The notes beneath the pieces were generated by a model. The model was not told the DNA's origin. It worked only from the letters and a program-made list of their open reading frames with translations, and did not search any database. Made by a program: the position numbers and the translations under genes. A stretch of 64,000 bases of DNA from GW2011-AR18 sp038046085. Its GTDB lineage: Archaea; Nanobdellota; Nanobdellia; SCGC-AAA011-G17; GW2011-AR18. Positions 1 through 8,070 of the stretch are shown here, piece after piece (the stretch's first letter is position 1; each line of letters begins with the position of its first letter). The DNA lies in assembly GCA_038046085.1 (NCBI GenBank), contig JBBSWW010000003.1, forward strand, positions 1-64,000, read 5' to 3'.

Positions 1-167
1 TCCATGAAATACATATAGAAGGAGTATTTATTAAGGTTTTTGTATTATTATTTCAATGCTTTTTGGCTTCATTAATTTTTGCCTGTGTTTTTAGAATTTG
101 CTTTATCTCTTTTGCTGGTACCTTTTCATTTAGTTAAGTTATTAAATTTTTGTCTAATTTTTAATTT

Positions 168-812
168 ATGTCAAATGAAGAAACTTTAAGATTAAAAGTT
201 GAAGAAGCTATAGGCTTTTTAGCAGGACAATTTTATATTACAGAAGAACAACTTAAAACTTTCAGAAAACCATCATATAATGTTGCTGAGGAGATATTAT
301 TGGGAGTAGAAGGAGAGAAATCAGGACCACTAGTAGGAAAATATTCTTTCAAAGAAGCAAGATTCACTCTACCAACAAGATCATTAGAAGATTCTAAAAC
401 TATAGGACATGAAGCATCGCATTACATACATTATGAGTTAAATAAAGAATTAGTCGATAAAGTATGTAATACCAGAACACCTAATAGGTTATATTGGTGG
501 GGATGGGAATTAATAGAACTAGTAGCAGAATACGGAGGACTATTATACGGTCAGCATAAAGGAGTAGAATACAAACAATTTAGTGAAGGTATGATATCAG
601 ATGATATCCCTGGAATGAATGCACAATTATACTTAATAGTATCACAAAGAGGATATGAAAGAGCAGACCAAGCAATAAAAAAACATGGAAATAGTTTATT
701 ACCAAGACTAGCAAGAATGACAATAGAAGAATCAGAAAAATTAGGAAGAATACTACCAATAACATTCTATGAAAGAAAAATAATTCCATTAATAGATAGA
801 ATGAGAAGATAA
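168..812 (+). CDS. Putative zincin-like metalloprotein
   Basis: A 214-residue protein of unrecognised family. It has an HEASH motif (HExxH, His81-Glu82-His85), followed about 30 residues later by a second acidic stretch with Glu117 and Glu121 (ELVAEYGG). HExxH plus a downstream Glu is the usual zinc site of gluzincin peptidases, so a metallopeptidase fold is a reasonable inference. No signal peptide or membrane segment is visible, so it would act in the cytoplasm. The start is the first ATG of the frame, just after an AT-rich leader. It converges on the Nudix gene that ends 21 bp downstream. Function as a protease is unproven; the HExxH could be a structural metal site. Confidence 0.6.
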   Translation: MSNEETLRLKVEEAIGFLAGQFYITEEQLKTFRKPSYNVAEEILLGVEGEKSGPLVGKYSFKEARFTLPTRSLEDSKTIGHEASHYIHYELNKELVDKVCNTRTPNRLYWWGWELIELVAEYGGLLYGQHKGVEYKQFSEGMISDDIPGMNAQLYLIVSQRGYERADQAIKKHGNSLLPRLARMTIEESEKLGRILPITFYERKIIPLIDRMRR

Positions 813-832
813 TAAAACAAATTTCTATTAAT

Positions 833-1234
833 CTAAATGTATCCATCATTAATCAAGTCATTAATAAATTTATCAAAAGATGGAGCAAGATTATATTTTT
901 TAGATTCAAAATCTTCTCTTGACATCCATTCCATTTTCTCTATTTCTGAAGATGGAACAAAAATGCCTGCGTATCTTACAAAATACAACTCAAGACGTAA
1001 AGGATTATCTGAGTGCGCGGCTTTATCTATATTGTAATTATTATAGTGAGTAAAAGACTTTAATTCTACATTGCCTTCTTCTCTTAATTCTCTTCGAAGA
1101 CATGCTTCAGTAGATTCTCCAGGTTCATATTTACCCCCAGGCTGAATCCAAAAGGGCTTCTTTTTAGGTTTAACAATAAGAAGTTTTTGATCTTCAATAC
1201 ATATAGCACCTGCTTTGATTATCAAATCTCCCAT
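833..1234 (-). CDS. Nudix hydrolase, small
   Basis: A 133-residue Nudix protein. The Nudix box is at about residues 33-55 and reads G-x5-E-x7-RELREEGNV. The metal-binding REXXEE core is intact, but the usual Gly near the end of the box (EExGU) is Asn. Nudix enzymes hydrolyse nucleoside diphosphates linked to another group; the substrate cannot be read from this sequence. The short length and KPFWIQPGGKYEPGES segment resemble MutT/8-oxo-dGTPase-type members. Cytoplasmic, with no membrane segment. It is transcribed alone, convergent with the upstream-coordinate gene. Confidence 0.85.
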   Translation of the reverse strand: MGDLIIKAGAICIEDQKLLIVKPKKKPFWIQPGGKYEPGESTEACLRRELREEGNVELKSFTHYNNYNIDKAAHSDNPLRLELYFVRYAGIFVPSSEIEKMEWMSREDFESKKYNLAPSFDKFINDLINDGYI

Positions 1235-1327
1235 CTGTTCTTATTAAACTTTTTAAATATAAGCATTTCTTCACTTGAAAAGTTCTTTCAAAAAACACAG
1301 AATTACCACTAACTTAGGCTACATAAT

Positions 1328-1337
1328 CTTTATAAAG
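1328..1337 (+). promoter_or_regulatory. TATA box for the CxxC zinc-ribbon gene
   Basis: The sequence CTTTATAAAG is a good archaeal box A, placed about 50 bp before the ATG at 1389. That leaves room for a short leader carrying the AGGAGGT at 1373-1379, 9 nt before the start. Most other genes here look leaderless, so this strong Shine-Dalgarno stands out. Confidence 0.55.
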
Positions 1338-1388
1338 TCTTGAATTAATCATAATTTAGATATAAACTTACTAGGAGGTAAGAGTAGA

Positions 1389-1574
1389 ATGGGATTTAGA
1401 GAAGGCGGAAGATCAAACGGCGGTGGCCGTAGCTTTGATAGAGGTCCTAGAGAGATGCACGATGCTACATGTAGTGAATGCGGAACTCAGACAAAAGTAC
1501 CTTTCAAGCCAAAAGAAGGAAGACCAGTATATTGTAAAGATTGCTACATGAAGAAAAAAGATTCTTCAGAGTAA
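1389..1574 (+). CDS. CxxC-x17-CxxC zinc-ribbon protein
   Basis: A 61-residue protein with a Gly/Arg-rich N-terminal tail (about residues 1-22) followed by a zinc-ribbon of the form CSEC-x17-CKDC. The pattern, including the PVYCKDCY ending, is a small zinc-ribbon family common in Candidate Phyla Radiation bacteria and in small-genome archaea. Its role is unknown; the RG-rich tail suggests nucleic acid or ribosome contact, which is inference. The start is fixed by a textbook AGGAGGT nine bases upstream and a TATA box further up, suggesting strong expression. A T-rich tract follows the stop. Confidence 0.85.
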   Translation: MGFREGGRSNGGGRSFDRGPREMHDATCSECGTQTKVPFKPKEGRPVYCKDCYMKKKDSSE

Positions 1575-1611
1575 TAATATAATAACTTATACTTACAGAA
1601 TTCTTAATTTA

Positions 1612-1630
1612 TTTTTATTTTTTTATTTTA
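1612..1630 (+). terminator. Oligo-T tract after zinc-ribbon gene
   Basis: A run dominated by T follows the zinc-ribbon gene by about 40 bp, without a hairpin. Archaeal RNA polymerase terminates at such oligo(dT) tracts, so this is a plausible terminator. The background is so AT-rich that the call is weak. Confidence 0.35.
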
Positions 1631-1667
1631 AAAACATTAATAAAGTTCTAATACTTAGTTTTATATT

Positions 1668-1886
1668 ATGTGGGATCATAGTACATTAGTTTATGCAATA
1701 CTCCTTGAACAGGTTGTTGGTTCAAGAGATACAGGATGTTTTGGTAGTTTCGATACTAAATTAGATTTTAATACTTATACAATAAATGACAAGTATAGTG
1801 CACAGTCAAAAAGTGTAATTGTGAAAGTAGAGAGTTTTTATGATTCATCTACTGGAGAACCACTAATCAGAGTTTCTGATATATAG
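1668..1886 (+). CDS. Small orphan protein
   Basis: A 72-residue protein with no recognised domain. It is acidic, has two Cys-free termini and a single Cys near the middle, and no membrane segment. Codons end in T more often than in the housekeeping genes around it, as in several other orphans of this window. The reading frame lies in a gap between two clear genes and starts at an ATG following a T-rich promoter-like stretch. It could be a real lineage-specific gene. Confidence 0.5.
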   Translation: MWDHSTLVYAILLEQVVGSRDTGCFGSFDTKLDFNTYTINDKYSAQSKSVIVKVESFYDSSTGEPLIRVSDI

Positions 1887-1946
1887 TATATACTATTTCT
1901 TTATATAATAATTATTCTAAAATATTATCATGGAGAGTGGTTATAA

Positions 1947-2744
1947 ATGAAAAATGTAATTTTAAGTCTAATATTAATAATATTCTTAATGGGATGCACA
2001 GCAAACCAGCAAAGTGCTTCTACACAAGATGGAAGAGCAGTATTTGCAATAACAGATGCTGCGGCAGATATGAAAACAGTAACAAGTGTAAAAGTTACAG
2101 TAGATAGTGTGAAAATCCATAGCGAGACAGATGGATGGATAGATGTAACTAATACAAAACAAGAATATGATCTATTAAAATTAAAAGCAGAAGATAAACA
2201 GGCATTATTAGCAGATGCACAATTAAAAGAGGGGAACTATAATCAGCTAAGACTGGATATATCAAAAGTCATAGTAACTGACAGTACAGGAGACCATGAA
2301 GCAAAATTACCATCTGGAGAGCTAAAGATAAATGGAGAATTAACAGTAAAAGCAAACACAACATCAACAGCAACATTTGATTTTATACTAGATGAATCAT
2401 TACATATGACTGGAAATGGAAAATACATACTAGCACCAGTAATACAACTAGAAACAAGAGAGGATGCTGAAGTAAATGTAAATGATGATAATAAAGTAGA
2501 GATAAAATCTGGAAAAGTAAAAACAAATGTAAAAGTTGGAATGGATGTTAAAGGGGATGTAGGAATAGGGTTGGGAATATCTAAAGATGAGATTATAGAT
2601 ATTGATGCTGTTGGAGGATTAAAATTAGGATTGGGAGGTAACAAAGAAAAATCTAATGAAGCAAAAGCTGAATCTCAAACTTCAGTAAATGTTGATGATA
2701 AATTAGAAATAGACAGTTCATTAGAAACAGGAGTTACTGCTTAA
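1947..2744 (+). CDS. Secreted lipoprotein with DUF4382 domain
   Basis: A 265-residue protein. The N-terminus is a short hydrophobic signal ending in LMGCTA, a lipobox-like site with Cys17, so it is probably exported and lipid-anchored. Residues about 28-172 match the DUF4382 pattern: an AVFAITDAA start, a V(T/K)VT(V)D..K(I/V)H strand, a YDLLKL segment, and the final YILAPVIQLETR strand. This beta-sandwich domain is found in surface lipoproteins of bacteria and archaea and its function is unknown. The C-terminal 90 residues are Asp/Lys-rich with a repetitive VDVKGDVGIG style and look like a low-complexity stalk. It converges with the next gene, sharing 4 bp. Confidence 0.8.
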   Translation: MKNVILSLILIIFLMGCTANQQSASTQDGRAVFAITDAAADMKTVTSVKVTVDSVKIHSETDGWIDVTNTKQEYDLLKLKAEDKQALLADAQLKEGNYNQLRLDISKVIVTDSTGDHEAKLPSGELKINGELTVKANTTSTATFDFILDESLHMTGNGKYILAPVIQLETREDAEVNVNDDNKVEIKSGKVKTNVKVGMDVKGDVGIGLGISKDEIIDIDAVGGLKLGLGGNKEKSNEAKAESQTSVNVDDKLEIDSSLETGVTA

Positions 2745-2929
2745 TTTTTTATTTTTTTGTAATCTCTATCTGAATATTTAATACCATTCATTGTATCTCT
2801 AACACAACTTAGTAATCTTTCTCTATACATCTCTCCTGCTAAAACTCTTAATCTTTTAGCTTGAGCAATATCAAGAGGTTCATGTGATATTTTTAATCCT
2901 TCATATTTTAAAGTATCTTCAATTGTCAT
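2741..2929 (-). CDS. Small orphan protein
   Basis: A 62-residue, charged, probably helical protein with no recognised family and no membrane segment. It lies just upstream (on the minus strand) of the lipoprotein 3' end, which it overlaps by 4 bp. The start sits 24 bp after the end of the trmI gene, so the two may be co-transcribed. The compact spacing and ordinary amino-acid composition favour a real gene. Confidence 0.5.
   Translation of the reverse strand: MTIEDTLKYEGLKISHEPLDIAQAKRLRVLAGEMYRERLLSCVRDTMNGIKYSDRDYKKIKN
2745..2758 (+). terminator. Oligo-T tract after lipoprotein gene
   Basis: Directly after the TAA of the lipoprotein gene there are two T-runs of six and seven separated by one A. 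This fits an archaeal oligo(dT) terminator and lies inside the 3' end of the convergent small gene. Confidence 0.35.
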
Positions 2930-2953
2930 AATTATTCCTTAAAATTATAATAT

Positions 2954-3661
2954 TTAAATCTTCCTAACAAAGACTAAAAAAACAGTGTGTCCAAGCATCT
3001 GGTTCTTTGGACGAACTCTTAGATTATCAACAGTCCACTCTCTTTCTAATACTTCACAAACTTTCCATAAATAAAAACTAATATCTAGATGCTTAACAAA
3101 TTCCATAACCTGAGTAATAGTAGGAAGATAACAGACAATAAAACCACCAGATTTCAAAGAATCTTTAGTATGAGGAATAACTTTCCAAGGTTCTAATAAA
3201 TCTAAATGAATCAAGTCTAAATCTTTTTCATCAATACCAGAATAAATATCCTGATTCTTAATATTAACATTTAATTTAAGATTTTCAATGTTAGATTTAG
3301 CAAGATTAAAAAAATCAGGTTTAACTTCATATGATGTAACATTACAACCAACTCTAGCAAAATAAGAAGCAGTATTACCACAACCAGAACCAGCATCAAC
3401 AACATTCGAACCAACACCTAAACCTGTAGTTGTAATAATTAAACCAATATCCTTGTAATGCGCAATAGCAGGACCTCTCTTAATTTCATGAATATTATCA
3501 ATAAAAGAAGAATTAAAAACTATGAAATCCTTATCCATATTAGATTTTACAATACCTGGCTTAATATCAGATTCTTTTAAAATACCAAGATGAGAATGAA
3601 AGTCTCCCTTCTTATAATAATGAACATCTCCATTAGGATCAATAATAATCTTAGTTACCAT
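2954..3661 (-). CDS. trmI: tRNA (adenine-58-N1)-methyltransferase, TrmI family
   Basis: A 235-residue SAM-dependent methyltransferase. The short N-terminal beta domain (about 1-70) is followed by a Rossmann fold with motif I VDAGSGCGNTASYFA, motif II ending in SYEVKPDF, and a motif IV-like segment LIHLDLLEPWKVI. The C-terminal REWTVDNLRVRPKNQMLGHT stretch is characteristic of TrmI enzymes. TrmI methylates N1 of A58 in the tRNA T-loop (also A57 in archaea), acting as a tetramer in the cytoplasm. It may be co-transcribed with the small gene downstream. Confidence 0.93.
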   Translation of the reverse strand: MVTKIIIDPNGDVHYYKKGDFHSHLGILKESDIKPGIVKSNMDKDFIVFNSSFIDNIHEIKRGPAIAHYKDIGLIITTTGLGVGSNVVDAGSGCGNTASYFARVGCNVTSYEVKPDFFNLAKSNIENLKLNVNIKNQDIYSGIDEKDLDLIHLDLLEPWKVIPHTKDSLKSGGFIVCYLPTITQVMEFVKHLDISFYLWKVCEVLEREWTVDNLRVRPKNQMLGHTVFLVFVRKI

Positions 3662-3692
3662 AATAAATAGTTAAGAATAAAGTTTTATAAGA

Positions 3693-4511
3693 CTAACTAA
3701 TTCTTTTTTCACCAATCTTATGTTCAATACCATCACGAGCCCAATGCCAAGGTCTTTCACGAACCAAATGATTACATTTAACAGAATTATCACAATAAAT
3801 CTTTAAGTTAAGTTTTTCAATAACATCCTTACAGAAAATAACATCATCAAAACCGCCATCTAAATTTTCTCTAAAACCTAATCTTTCTAAAATAGATTTG
3901 TGAATAAGTATACAACCAGTACCACACATCTTAATTTCTATAATATTATCATTATTAACTTCTTCTTCAGTTAATTGTCTACGAATACGAGAAAAATTAA
4001 AATTTTCTTTAACTAAAACATTATAAAACTGAGGATTCCTAACCTTAATATTCTCTAAATTATTTAAAATCTCATTTTGTTGTTGTTCAGAAAACCAACC
4101 ATAAACAACCGGAAGCTTTTTTTCAATACCATTATGCATAAAATAACTATAATAAACACCAGTAATAACTTCTTTATTATCAGAAACTAACTTCCTTAAA
4201 GCATCTTTAGATAATAAAACATCCTGATCAACATCAAAAAAATAATCATAACCATCATCAAGAACTTTTTTAACCATTAAATTACGGCAATAAACCATAC
4301 GCTTCTTAATACTAGAAAACTGAGAACCATCACGAATCATATTAATTTTATCCTTATATTTATTATAAAACTCATCAGAGTCAGAATTATCAATCAATAA
4401 AATATCAAAATTAGGATAATCCAATTCCTTCAAGCTCTGAATAAAAGCATCAGTAGAGTATTCATGATTCTTAGAAACAGGACCACCAACCAAAACTTTA
4501 GGAAATTCCAT
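3693..4511 (-). CDS. GT-A family glycosyltransferase
   Basis: A 272-residue protein when started at the internal ATG used here. The longer frame reaches back into the neighbouring gene and adds a spurious hydrophobic stretch. The N-terminus (MEFPKVLVGGPV, then FDILLIDNSDSDEF) is a typical GT2/GT-A nucleotide-sugar binding start, and the YDYFFDVDQDVLL segment supplies the DxD metal site. The later GTGCILIHKSILERLGF stretch is also common in GT-A enzymes. It probably adds a sugar to a surface glycan or protein. It follows the beta-propeller gene by 37 bp in the same direction. Confidence 0.8.
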   Translation of the reverse strand: MEFPKVLVGGPVSKNHEYSTDAFIQSLKELDYPNFDILLIDNSDSDEFYNKYKDKINMIRDGSQFSSIKKRMVYCRNLMVKKVLDDGYDYFFDVDQDVLLSKDALRKLVSDNKEVITGVYYSYFMHNGIEKKLPVVYGWFSEQQQNEILNNLENIKVRNPQFYNVLVKENFNFSRIRRQLTEEEVNNDNIIEIKMCGTGCILIHKSILERLGFRENLDGGFDDVIFCKDVIEKLNLKIYCDNSVKCNHLVRERPWHWARDGIEHKIGEKRIS

Positions 4512-4548
4512 AACTATTGAATTAATTAATATTATAAAAAACCTTTTA

Positions 4549-5694
4549 TTATAAACCAGACTCAACTAAAAACAAGTCAGTATTTTTAGCACCCATATAA
4601 TCAGTTTCGTAAATAATATACTTACCATCACTAGAAAATTGAGCATTAGGCTGGGAATGAGTGTTACTATCATAACTATTATCATGAGAAACTAAAATGT
4701 ATTTATCATTAGAGTCAAGTTTCATAATAATAATCTTATTCTTATATATAGAATCTATAGGGAGATAGCCAGGATGGACAGTAATCAAGAAAGTATTACC
4801 ATCAGGATGCCATGCACCATGACCTTGATAAGGACTAATATCCTTCAATATATTGCCATATAAATCAATAATATAACCTTCAGATGCACACAAAATTTTA
4901 TCTTTATTAGGATTAATATCATAATGAGAACATTCAACTGGAATTCTTCTAATTTCATTAGTGTTAATGTCTAAAACTAAAGGCTTGTTAAAATCTCCAT
5001 GGAAATCCCTATCTTTACCTCTTGTTAAAAATAAAATCTCATGATCATTAATCCATACAGGATGATCAAGATAAAAAATATTTTTTTCATCAGTAATAAA
5101 CAATTTCCTATAACCAGAACCATTAGAATTTATCAAAGAGAGAGCCTTATGATGGTCATTAAACTTAGTGCTTTCCTCAATAAATACAAAACTAGAACCA
5201 GAAGGATTATAACGAATAAAAGACATAAAATTTCTAATAGGAACATAAATAATCTTTTCTTTAAAGCTAGTAATATTAACAAAATGAATCTTTCCAGTAG
5301 TAGTGTAAACAACTTTATTATCATTAGACCATGAAGGAGACCACCCCCAAGACCTATCCTTAGAGATTAAATTAATCTTACCATTAAACATATTCATAAC
5401 ATAAATCCCAGACTTACCATCAATCCTATCAGATTTAAAAATAAACATAGAATCATCAGGACTGAAATGTTTAGGCTCCTGGTAAAAAATATTATCATTA
5501 AATCTATTAGAGGTTAATTGAGTAATATGTGTCTTTTTATAAGATAAACCCTGAAAAATTCTCTCAGATTTGAAAGATAGGTTATCACTAATTAACATTC
5601 CAGTAATATCTAAAATATTGTTTTTGTTAAGAAAAGACAATGATACTAAAATCAAAGAAATCACTATTAAGATACTTACTAAACCTCTTTTCAT
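4549..5694 (-). CDS. Membrane-anchored PD40-type beta-propeller protein
   Basis: A 381-residue protein. The start is set at the ATG giving MKRGLVSILIVISLILVSL, a clean signal anchor; the longer frame upstream is not needed. The rest shows repeated PD40/TolB-like blades, seen as FSPDDSMFIF, PSWSNDNKVVY, YNPSGSSFVFI, WHPDGNTFLI and FSSDGKYIIYE, each followed by strand motifs. Such propellers usually mediate protein or polysaccharide contact outside the membrane. It is probably tethered to the outer face of the membrane. Promoter is likely just upstream in the gap before the tRNA gene. Confidence 0.8.
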   Translation of the reverse strand: MKRGLVSILIVISLILVSLSFLNKNNILDITGMLISDNLSFKSERIFQGLSYKKTHITQLTSNRFNDNIFYQEPKHFSPDDSMFIFKSDRIDGKSGIYVMNMFNGKINLISKDRSWGWSPSWSNDNKVVYTTTGKIHFVNITSFKEKIIYVPIRNFMSFIRYNPSGSSFVFIEESTKFNDHHKALSLINSNGSGYRKLFITDEKNIFYLDHPVWINDHEILFLTRGKDRDFHGDFNKPLVLDINTNEIRRIPVECSHYDINPNKDKILCASEGYIIDLYGNILKDISPYQGHGAWHPDGNTFLITVHPGYLPIDSIYKNKIIIMKLDSNDKYILVSHDNSYDSNTHSQPNAQFSSDGKYIIYETDYMGAKNTDLFLVESGL

Positions 5695-5822
5695 AAGTAA
5701 TTTATTGATATAAACAGTATAAATATTTATCTTTAGGTTTATTTTGGAGTTAATGATATAATAACGATAACTTTTTCTAAAAACTAATAAATTCAAGCTA
5801 ATGCATACTATTAGAAGATGAA

Positions 5823-5956
5823 TGCGGAGAACAGGATTCGAACCTGCGAAGGCACTAAGCCAATAGATATCTCAACAATCATTATAATTGCCAGATAAAA
5901 GGTTTTCACCTGCGGCCTCTTGAGTCTATTCCGTTTGGCCGCTCCGGAATCTCCGC
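5823..5956 (-). tRNA. tRNA-Leu (anticodon CAA) with intron
   Basis: On the minus strand the acceptor stem GCGGAGA pairs perfectly with TCTCCGC, with discriminator A at 5823. The T-arm has the GTTCGAAT loop, the D-arm follows TT at positions 8-9, and a long variable arm (GGC-TTAGT-GCC) marks class II tRNA-Leu. The anticodon stem ATAGA/TCTAT closes a loop reading CTCAAGA once a 50-nt insert is removed, giving anticodon CAA (reads UUG). The insert lies directly after position 37, the standard archaeal splice site. Mature length is about 84 nt. No CCA is encoded, consistent with the cca gene in this window. Confidence 0.93.
5869..5918 (-). other. tRNA-Leu intron
   Basis: A 50-nt insert between positions 37 and 38 of tRNA-Leu(CAA), the canonical place for introns cut by the archaeal splicing endonuclease. 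Its ends can shift by a base or two because flanking bases repeat. The arms could form a bulge-helix-bulge with the exons, which I did not fold rigorously. Confidence 0.8.
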
Positions 5957-5980
5957 ATCTGATAAAAAGTAATTAAAAAT

Positions 5981-5991
5981 TATTTATAAAA
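5981..5991 (-). promoter_or_regulatory. TATA box for tRNA-Leu
   Basis: On the minus strand the sequence TTTTATAAATA lies 26-35 bp before the tRNA 5' end, the expected place for an archaeal box A. Confidence 0.55.
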
Positions 5992-6019
5992 GTTTTCTTT
6001 TAAAAAATATAATACTATC

Positions 6020-6042
6020 GTATGACCGACATACTTATAAAT
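6020..6042 (+). promoter_or_regulatory. Promoter with adjoining inverted repeat before ABC operon
   Basis: A TATA box (CTTATAAAT, 6034-6042) lies 23-31 bp before the ATG at 6065, so the transcript is probably leaderless. Directly upstream and touching it is a short inverted repeat, GTATG-N5-CATAC (6020-6034). Its position at the TFB/TBP site would suit a repressor or activator, but 5-bp arms can arise by chance. Confidence 0.4.
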
Positions 6043-6064
6043 CAATAAACTTACTATAGATTCA

Positions 6065-6742
6065 ATGAAAAATTCTGTTATAGAACTCAAAGATGTTTGG
6101 AAAATCTATGAGATGGGTGAGACAAAAGTAGAGGCTTTAAGAGGACTTACTTTAGATATAAGAAAAGGAGAATTTGTAGCAGTACAGGGACCATCAGGAT
6201 CAGGAAAATCTACTACTTTTAATATGATAGGATGTCTTGACTTACCAACAAAAGGAAAAATATTCTTAGATGGACTTGATATAGCAAAACTGACAGAAAA
6301 TGAATTAGCACAGATAAGAGGAAAGAAGATAGGATTCATATTCCAGACTTTTAATTTAATGCCAAGCATAACAACATTAGATAATGTAACACTACCATTA
6401 ATATTCCAGGGAAACTTAAACAAAGAAAGTATACATAAGGCAAAAGAATTATTAATAAAAGTAGGATTAGGACATAGGATGGGACACAAACCAAACCAAT
6501 TATCTGGAGGAGAACGTCAGAGAGTTGCAATAGCAAGAGCATTAATAAATGATCCAGAAGTAATCCTAGCAGATGAACCAACAGGAAACTTAGATACAAA
6601 AAACGGAGAATTAATAATGAATATGCTAGGAGAATTAAATAAAAAAGAGAAAAAGACAATAGTATTAGTAACACATGAAAAAATAGTATCATCACATGCT
6701 AATAGAGTTATAAAAATAAGAGATGGGAGAGTGGAAAAATGA
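6065..6742 (+). CDS. ABC transporter ATPase, MacB/LolD type
   Basis: A 225-residue nucleotide-binding subunit with Walker A GPSGSGKST, the LSGGERQRVAIARAL signature, Walker B VILADEPTGNLD and H-loop VTHE. The FQTFNLMPS Q-loop is the form seen in the MacB/LolD/FtsE group, which drives mechanotransmission rather than substrate passage through the membrane. It is the first gene of an operon and overlaps the next start by 4 bp (ATGA). The permeases at the end of the operon are its partners. Confidence 0.95.
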   Translation: MKNSVIELKDVWKIYEMGETKVEALRGLTLDIRKGEFVAVQGPSGSGKSTTFNMIGCLDLPTKGKIFLDGLDIAKLTENELAQIRGKKIGFIFQTFNLMPSITTLDNVTLPLIFQGNLNKESIHKAKELLIKVGLGHRMGHKPNQLSGGERQRVAIARALINDPEVILADEPTGNLDTKNGELIMNMLGELNKKEKKTIVLVTHEKIVSSHANRVIKIRDGRVEK

Positions 6743-8070
6743 AAAAAAGTCTATTAATAAGTATAGCATTAATGTTAATATTATTAGTAAGCTTAGTAGA
6801 TGCAAGAGTAACAGTAATATCAAAAGGAGAGGATATAAAGATAGACTTGATAAAATTTGATCCATCACCAGTAACACCAGGATCAGAGACAGAGGTAGAG
6901 TTTGAGATAACAAACCTAAGAAAAGAGACATTACCAAATTCTAATATAAAATTAGTAACAAAATTCCCATTAGAACCAGTAAAAACTGATGTTGATATAC
7001 CGGCAATAAAACCTGGAGAGAGTGTACAGTTCAGTTTCAGGTTCAAGACAAATAAAGATGCATTGGCAGGAGATTATCCAGTATCAGTACAGTTCTATTC
7101 ACCTGGATTAGAATCATTAACAAGCGAACCATTCTCAGTTCCTGTCATATTAAGAAGCAGAGCATTATCAGGAATTGGTTTTACAATAACACCTGAGATA
7201 ATAAGTCCTGGTGAGAAAGCAAATGTAAAAATAGATTTCCAGAACACAGAATTATCATCATTAGAAGATGTAGTAGTAAAACTAGATCTAAGCAATACAA
7301 CATTACCATTCGCACCAATACAGAGTGGTACAGAACAGACAATAAAGACAATAAGTCCTGGAAGTTCAGCATCATTAAATTTTGGATTGATAGTGTTTCC
7401 AGATGCAGCATCAAATGTATATAGAGTTCCTGTACAGGTAACTTATTATGATTCAACTGGAACAAAATTCACGAAAAATGAGGTAATAGGAATAGTTGTA
7501 GGAGCAAAACCAAAATATCAATTAGATCTTGAAGAGAGCACAGTATACCAGAAAGGAAAAAGTGGAAAAGTTGTATTAAGCCTATCAAACATAGGACCAA
7601 CAGACATGAAATTCACAAGCTTAACATTATCAAACTCTGAAAACTATGATGTAATCTCAAAATCAAGAGTATATGTAGGAAACTTAAAACCAGATGATTT
7701 CGAGACAGCTGAATTCAATATCTATGTAAAAAGTCCTGGAACATTAAAAGTCAATATAGAGTATAAGGATACTTTTAATAATGATTATTCTGAAACAAGA
7801 GAATTGACATTACCAGTATATGACAATAATCTGATAAACAAATATGGACTGATAACTACAGAAAGTAATGGACAAATTGTTACATTTATATTACTATTAT
7901 TCGTTATTGTTATTATAATAGGATGGGTAAAGACAAGAAGCCTATTAGAAGGAATAAAATACGCTTTCTCAACAATATTTGGAATGATAATAAAATTCCT
8001 TAAACAGTTTACCCCAACAAATATAAAAAAGAACTGGAAGACATTCAAAGAATTTGTAAAAAGACAATGA
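6739..8070 (+). CDS. Membrane-anchored NEW3/CARDB-like Ig-fold protein of ABC operon
   Basis: A 443-residue protein with an N-terminal signal peptide (about 1-22, ending SLVDA), then several tandem Ig-like beta-sandwich domains. The segments PVTPGSETEVEFEITN, IISPGEKANVKIDFQN and SGKVVLSLSNIGPTD are the NEW3/CARDB pattern seen in archaeal S-layer-associated proteins (COG1361-like). A single transmembrane helix lies at about residues 374-394, followed by a basic cytoplasmic tail of about 50 residues. It sits between the ATPase and the two permeases with ATGA overlaps on both sides. It therefore probably acts as the extracellular partner of the transporter, in the place held by MacA in bacteria. 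That role is inferred from position. Confidence 0.8.
   Translation: MKKSLLISIALMLILLVSLVDARVTVISKGEDIKIDLIKFDPSPVTPGSETEVEFEITNLRKETLPNSNIKLVTKFPLEPVKTDVDIPAIKPGESVQFSFRFKTNKDALAGDYPVSVQFYSPGLESLTSEPFSVPVILRSRALSGIGFTITPEIISPGEKANVKIDFQNTELSSLEDVVVKLDLSNTTLPFAPIQSGTEQTIKTISPGSSASLNFGLIVFPDAASNVYRVPVQVTYYDSTGTKFTKNEVIGIVVGAKPKYQLDLEESTVYQKGKSGKVVLSLSNIGPTDMKFTSLTLSNSENYDVISKSRVYVGNLKPDDFETAEFNIYVKSPGTLKVNIEYKDTFNNDYSETRELTLPVYDNNLINKYGLITTESNGQIVTFILLLFVIVIIIGWVKTRSLLEGIKYAFSTIFGMIIKFLKQFTPTNIKKNWKTFKEFVKRQ

Noticed and set aside
53..133. A minus-strand 26-codon open stretch (NEKVPAKEIKQILKTQ-like) at the window start
   Set aside because: It looks like a protein C-terminus but has a stop just upstream and no start. 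It may be a gene remnant; too short to support.
4512..4565. N-terminal extension of the GT-A glycosyltransferase
   Set aside because: It overlaps the upstream gene; the typical GT start is at the internal Met at 4511.
5695..5796. N-terminal extension of the beta-propeller protein
   Set aside because: The signal anchor begins at the later Met (5694); the extension lies in the promoter area.
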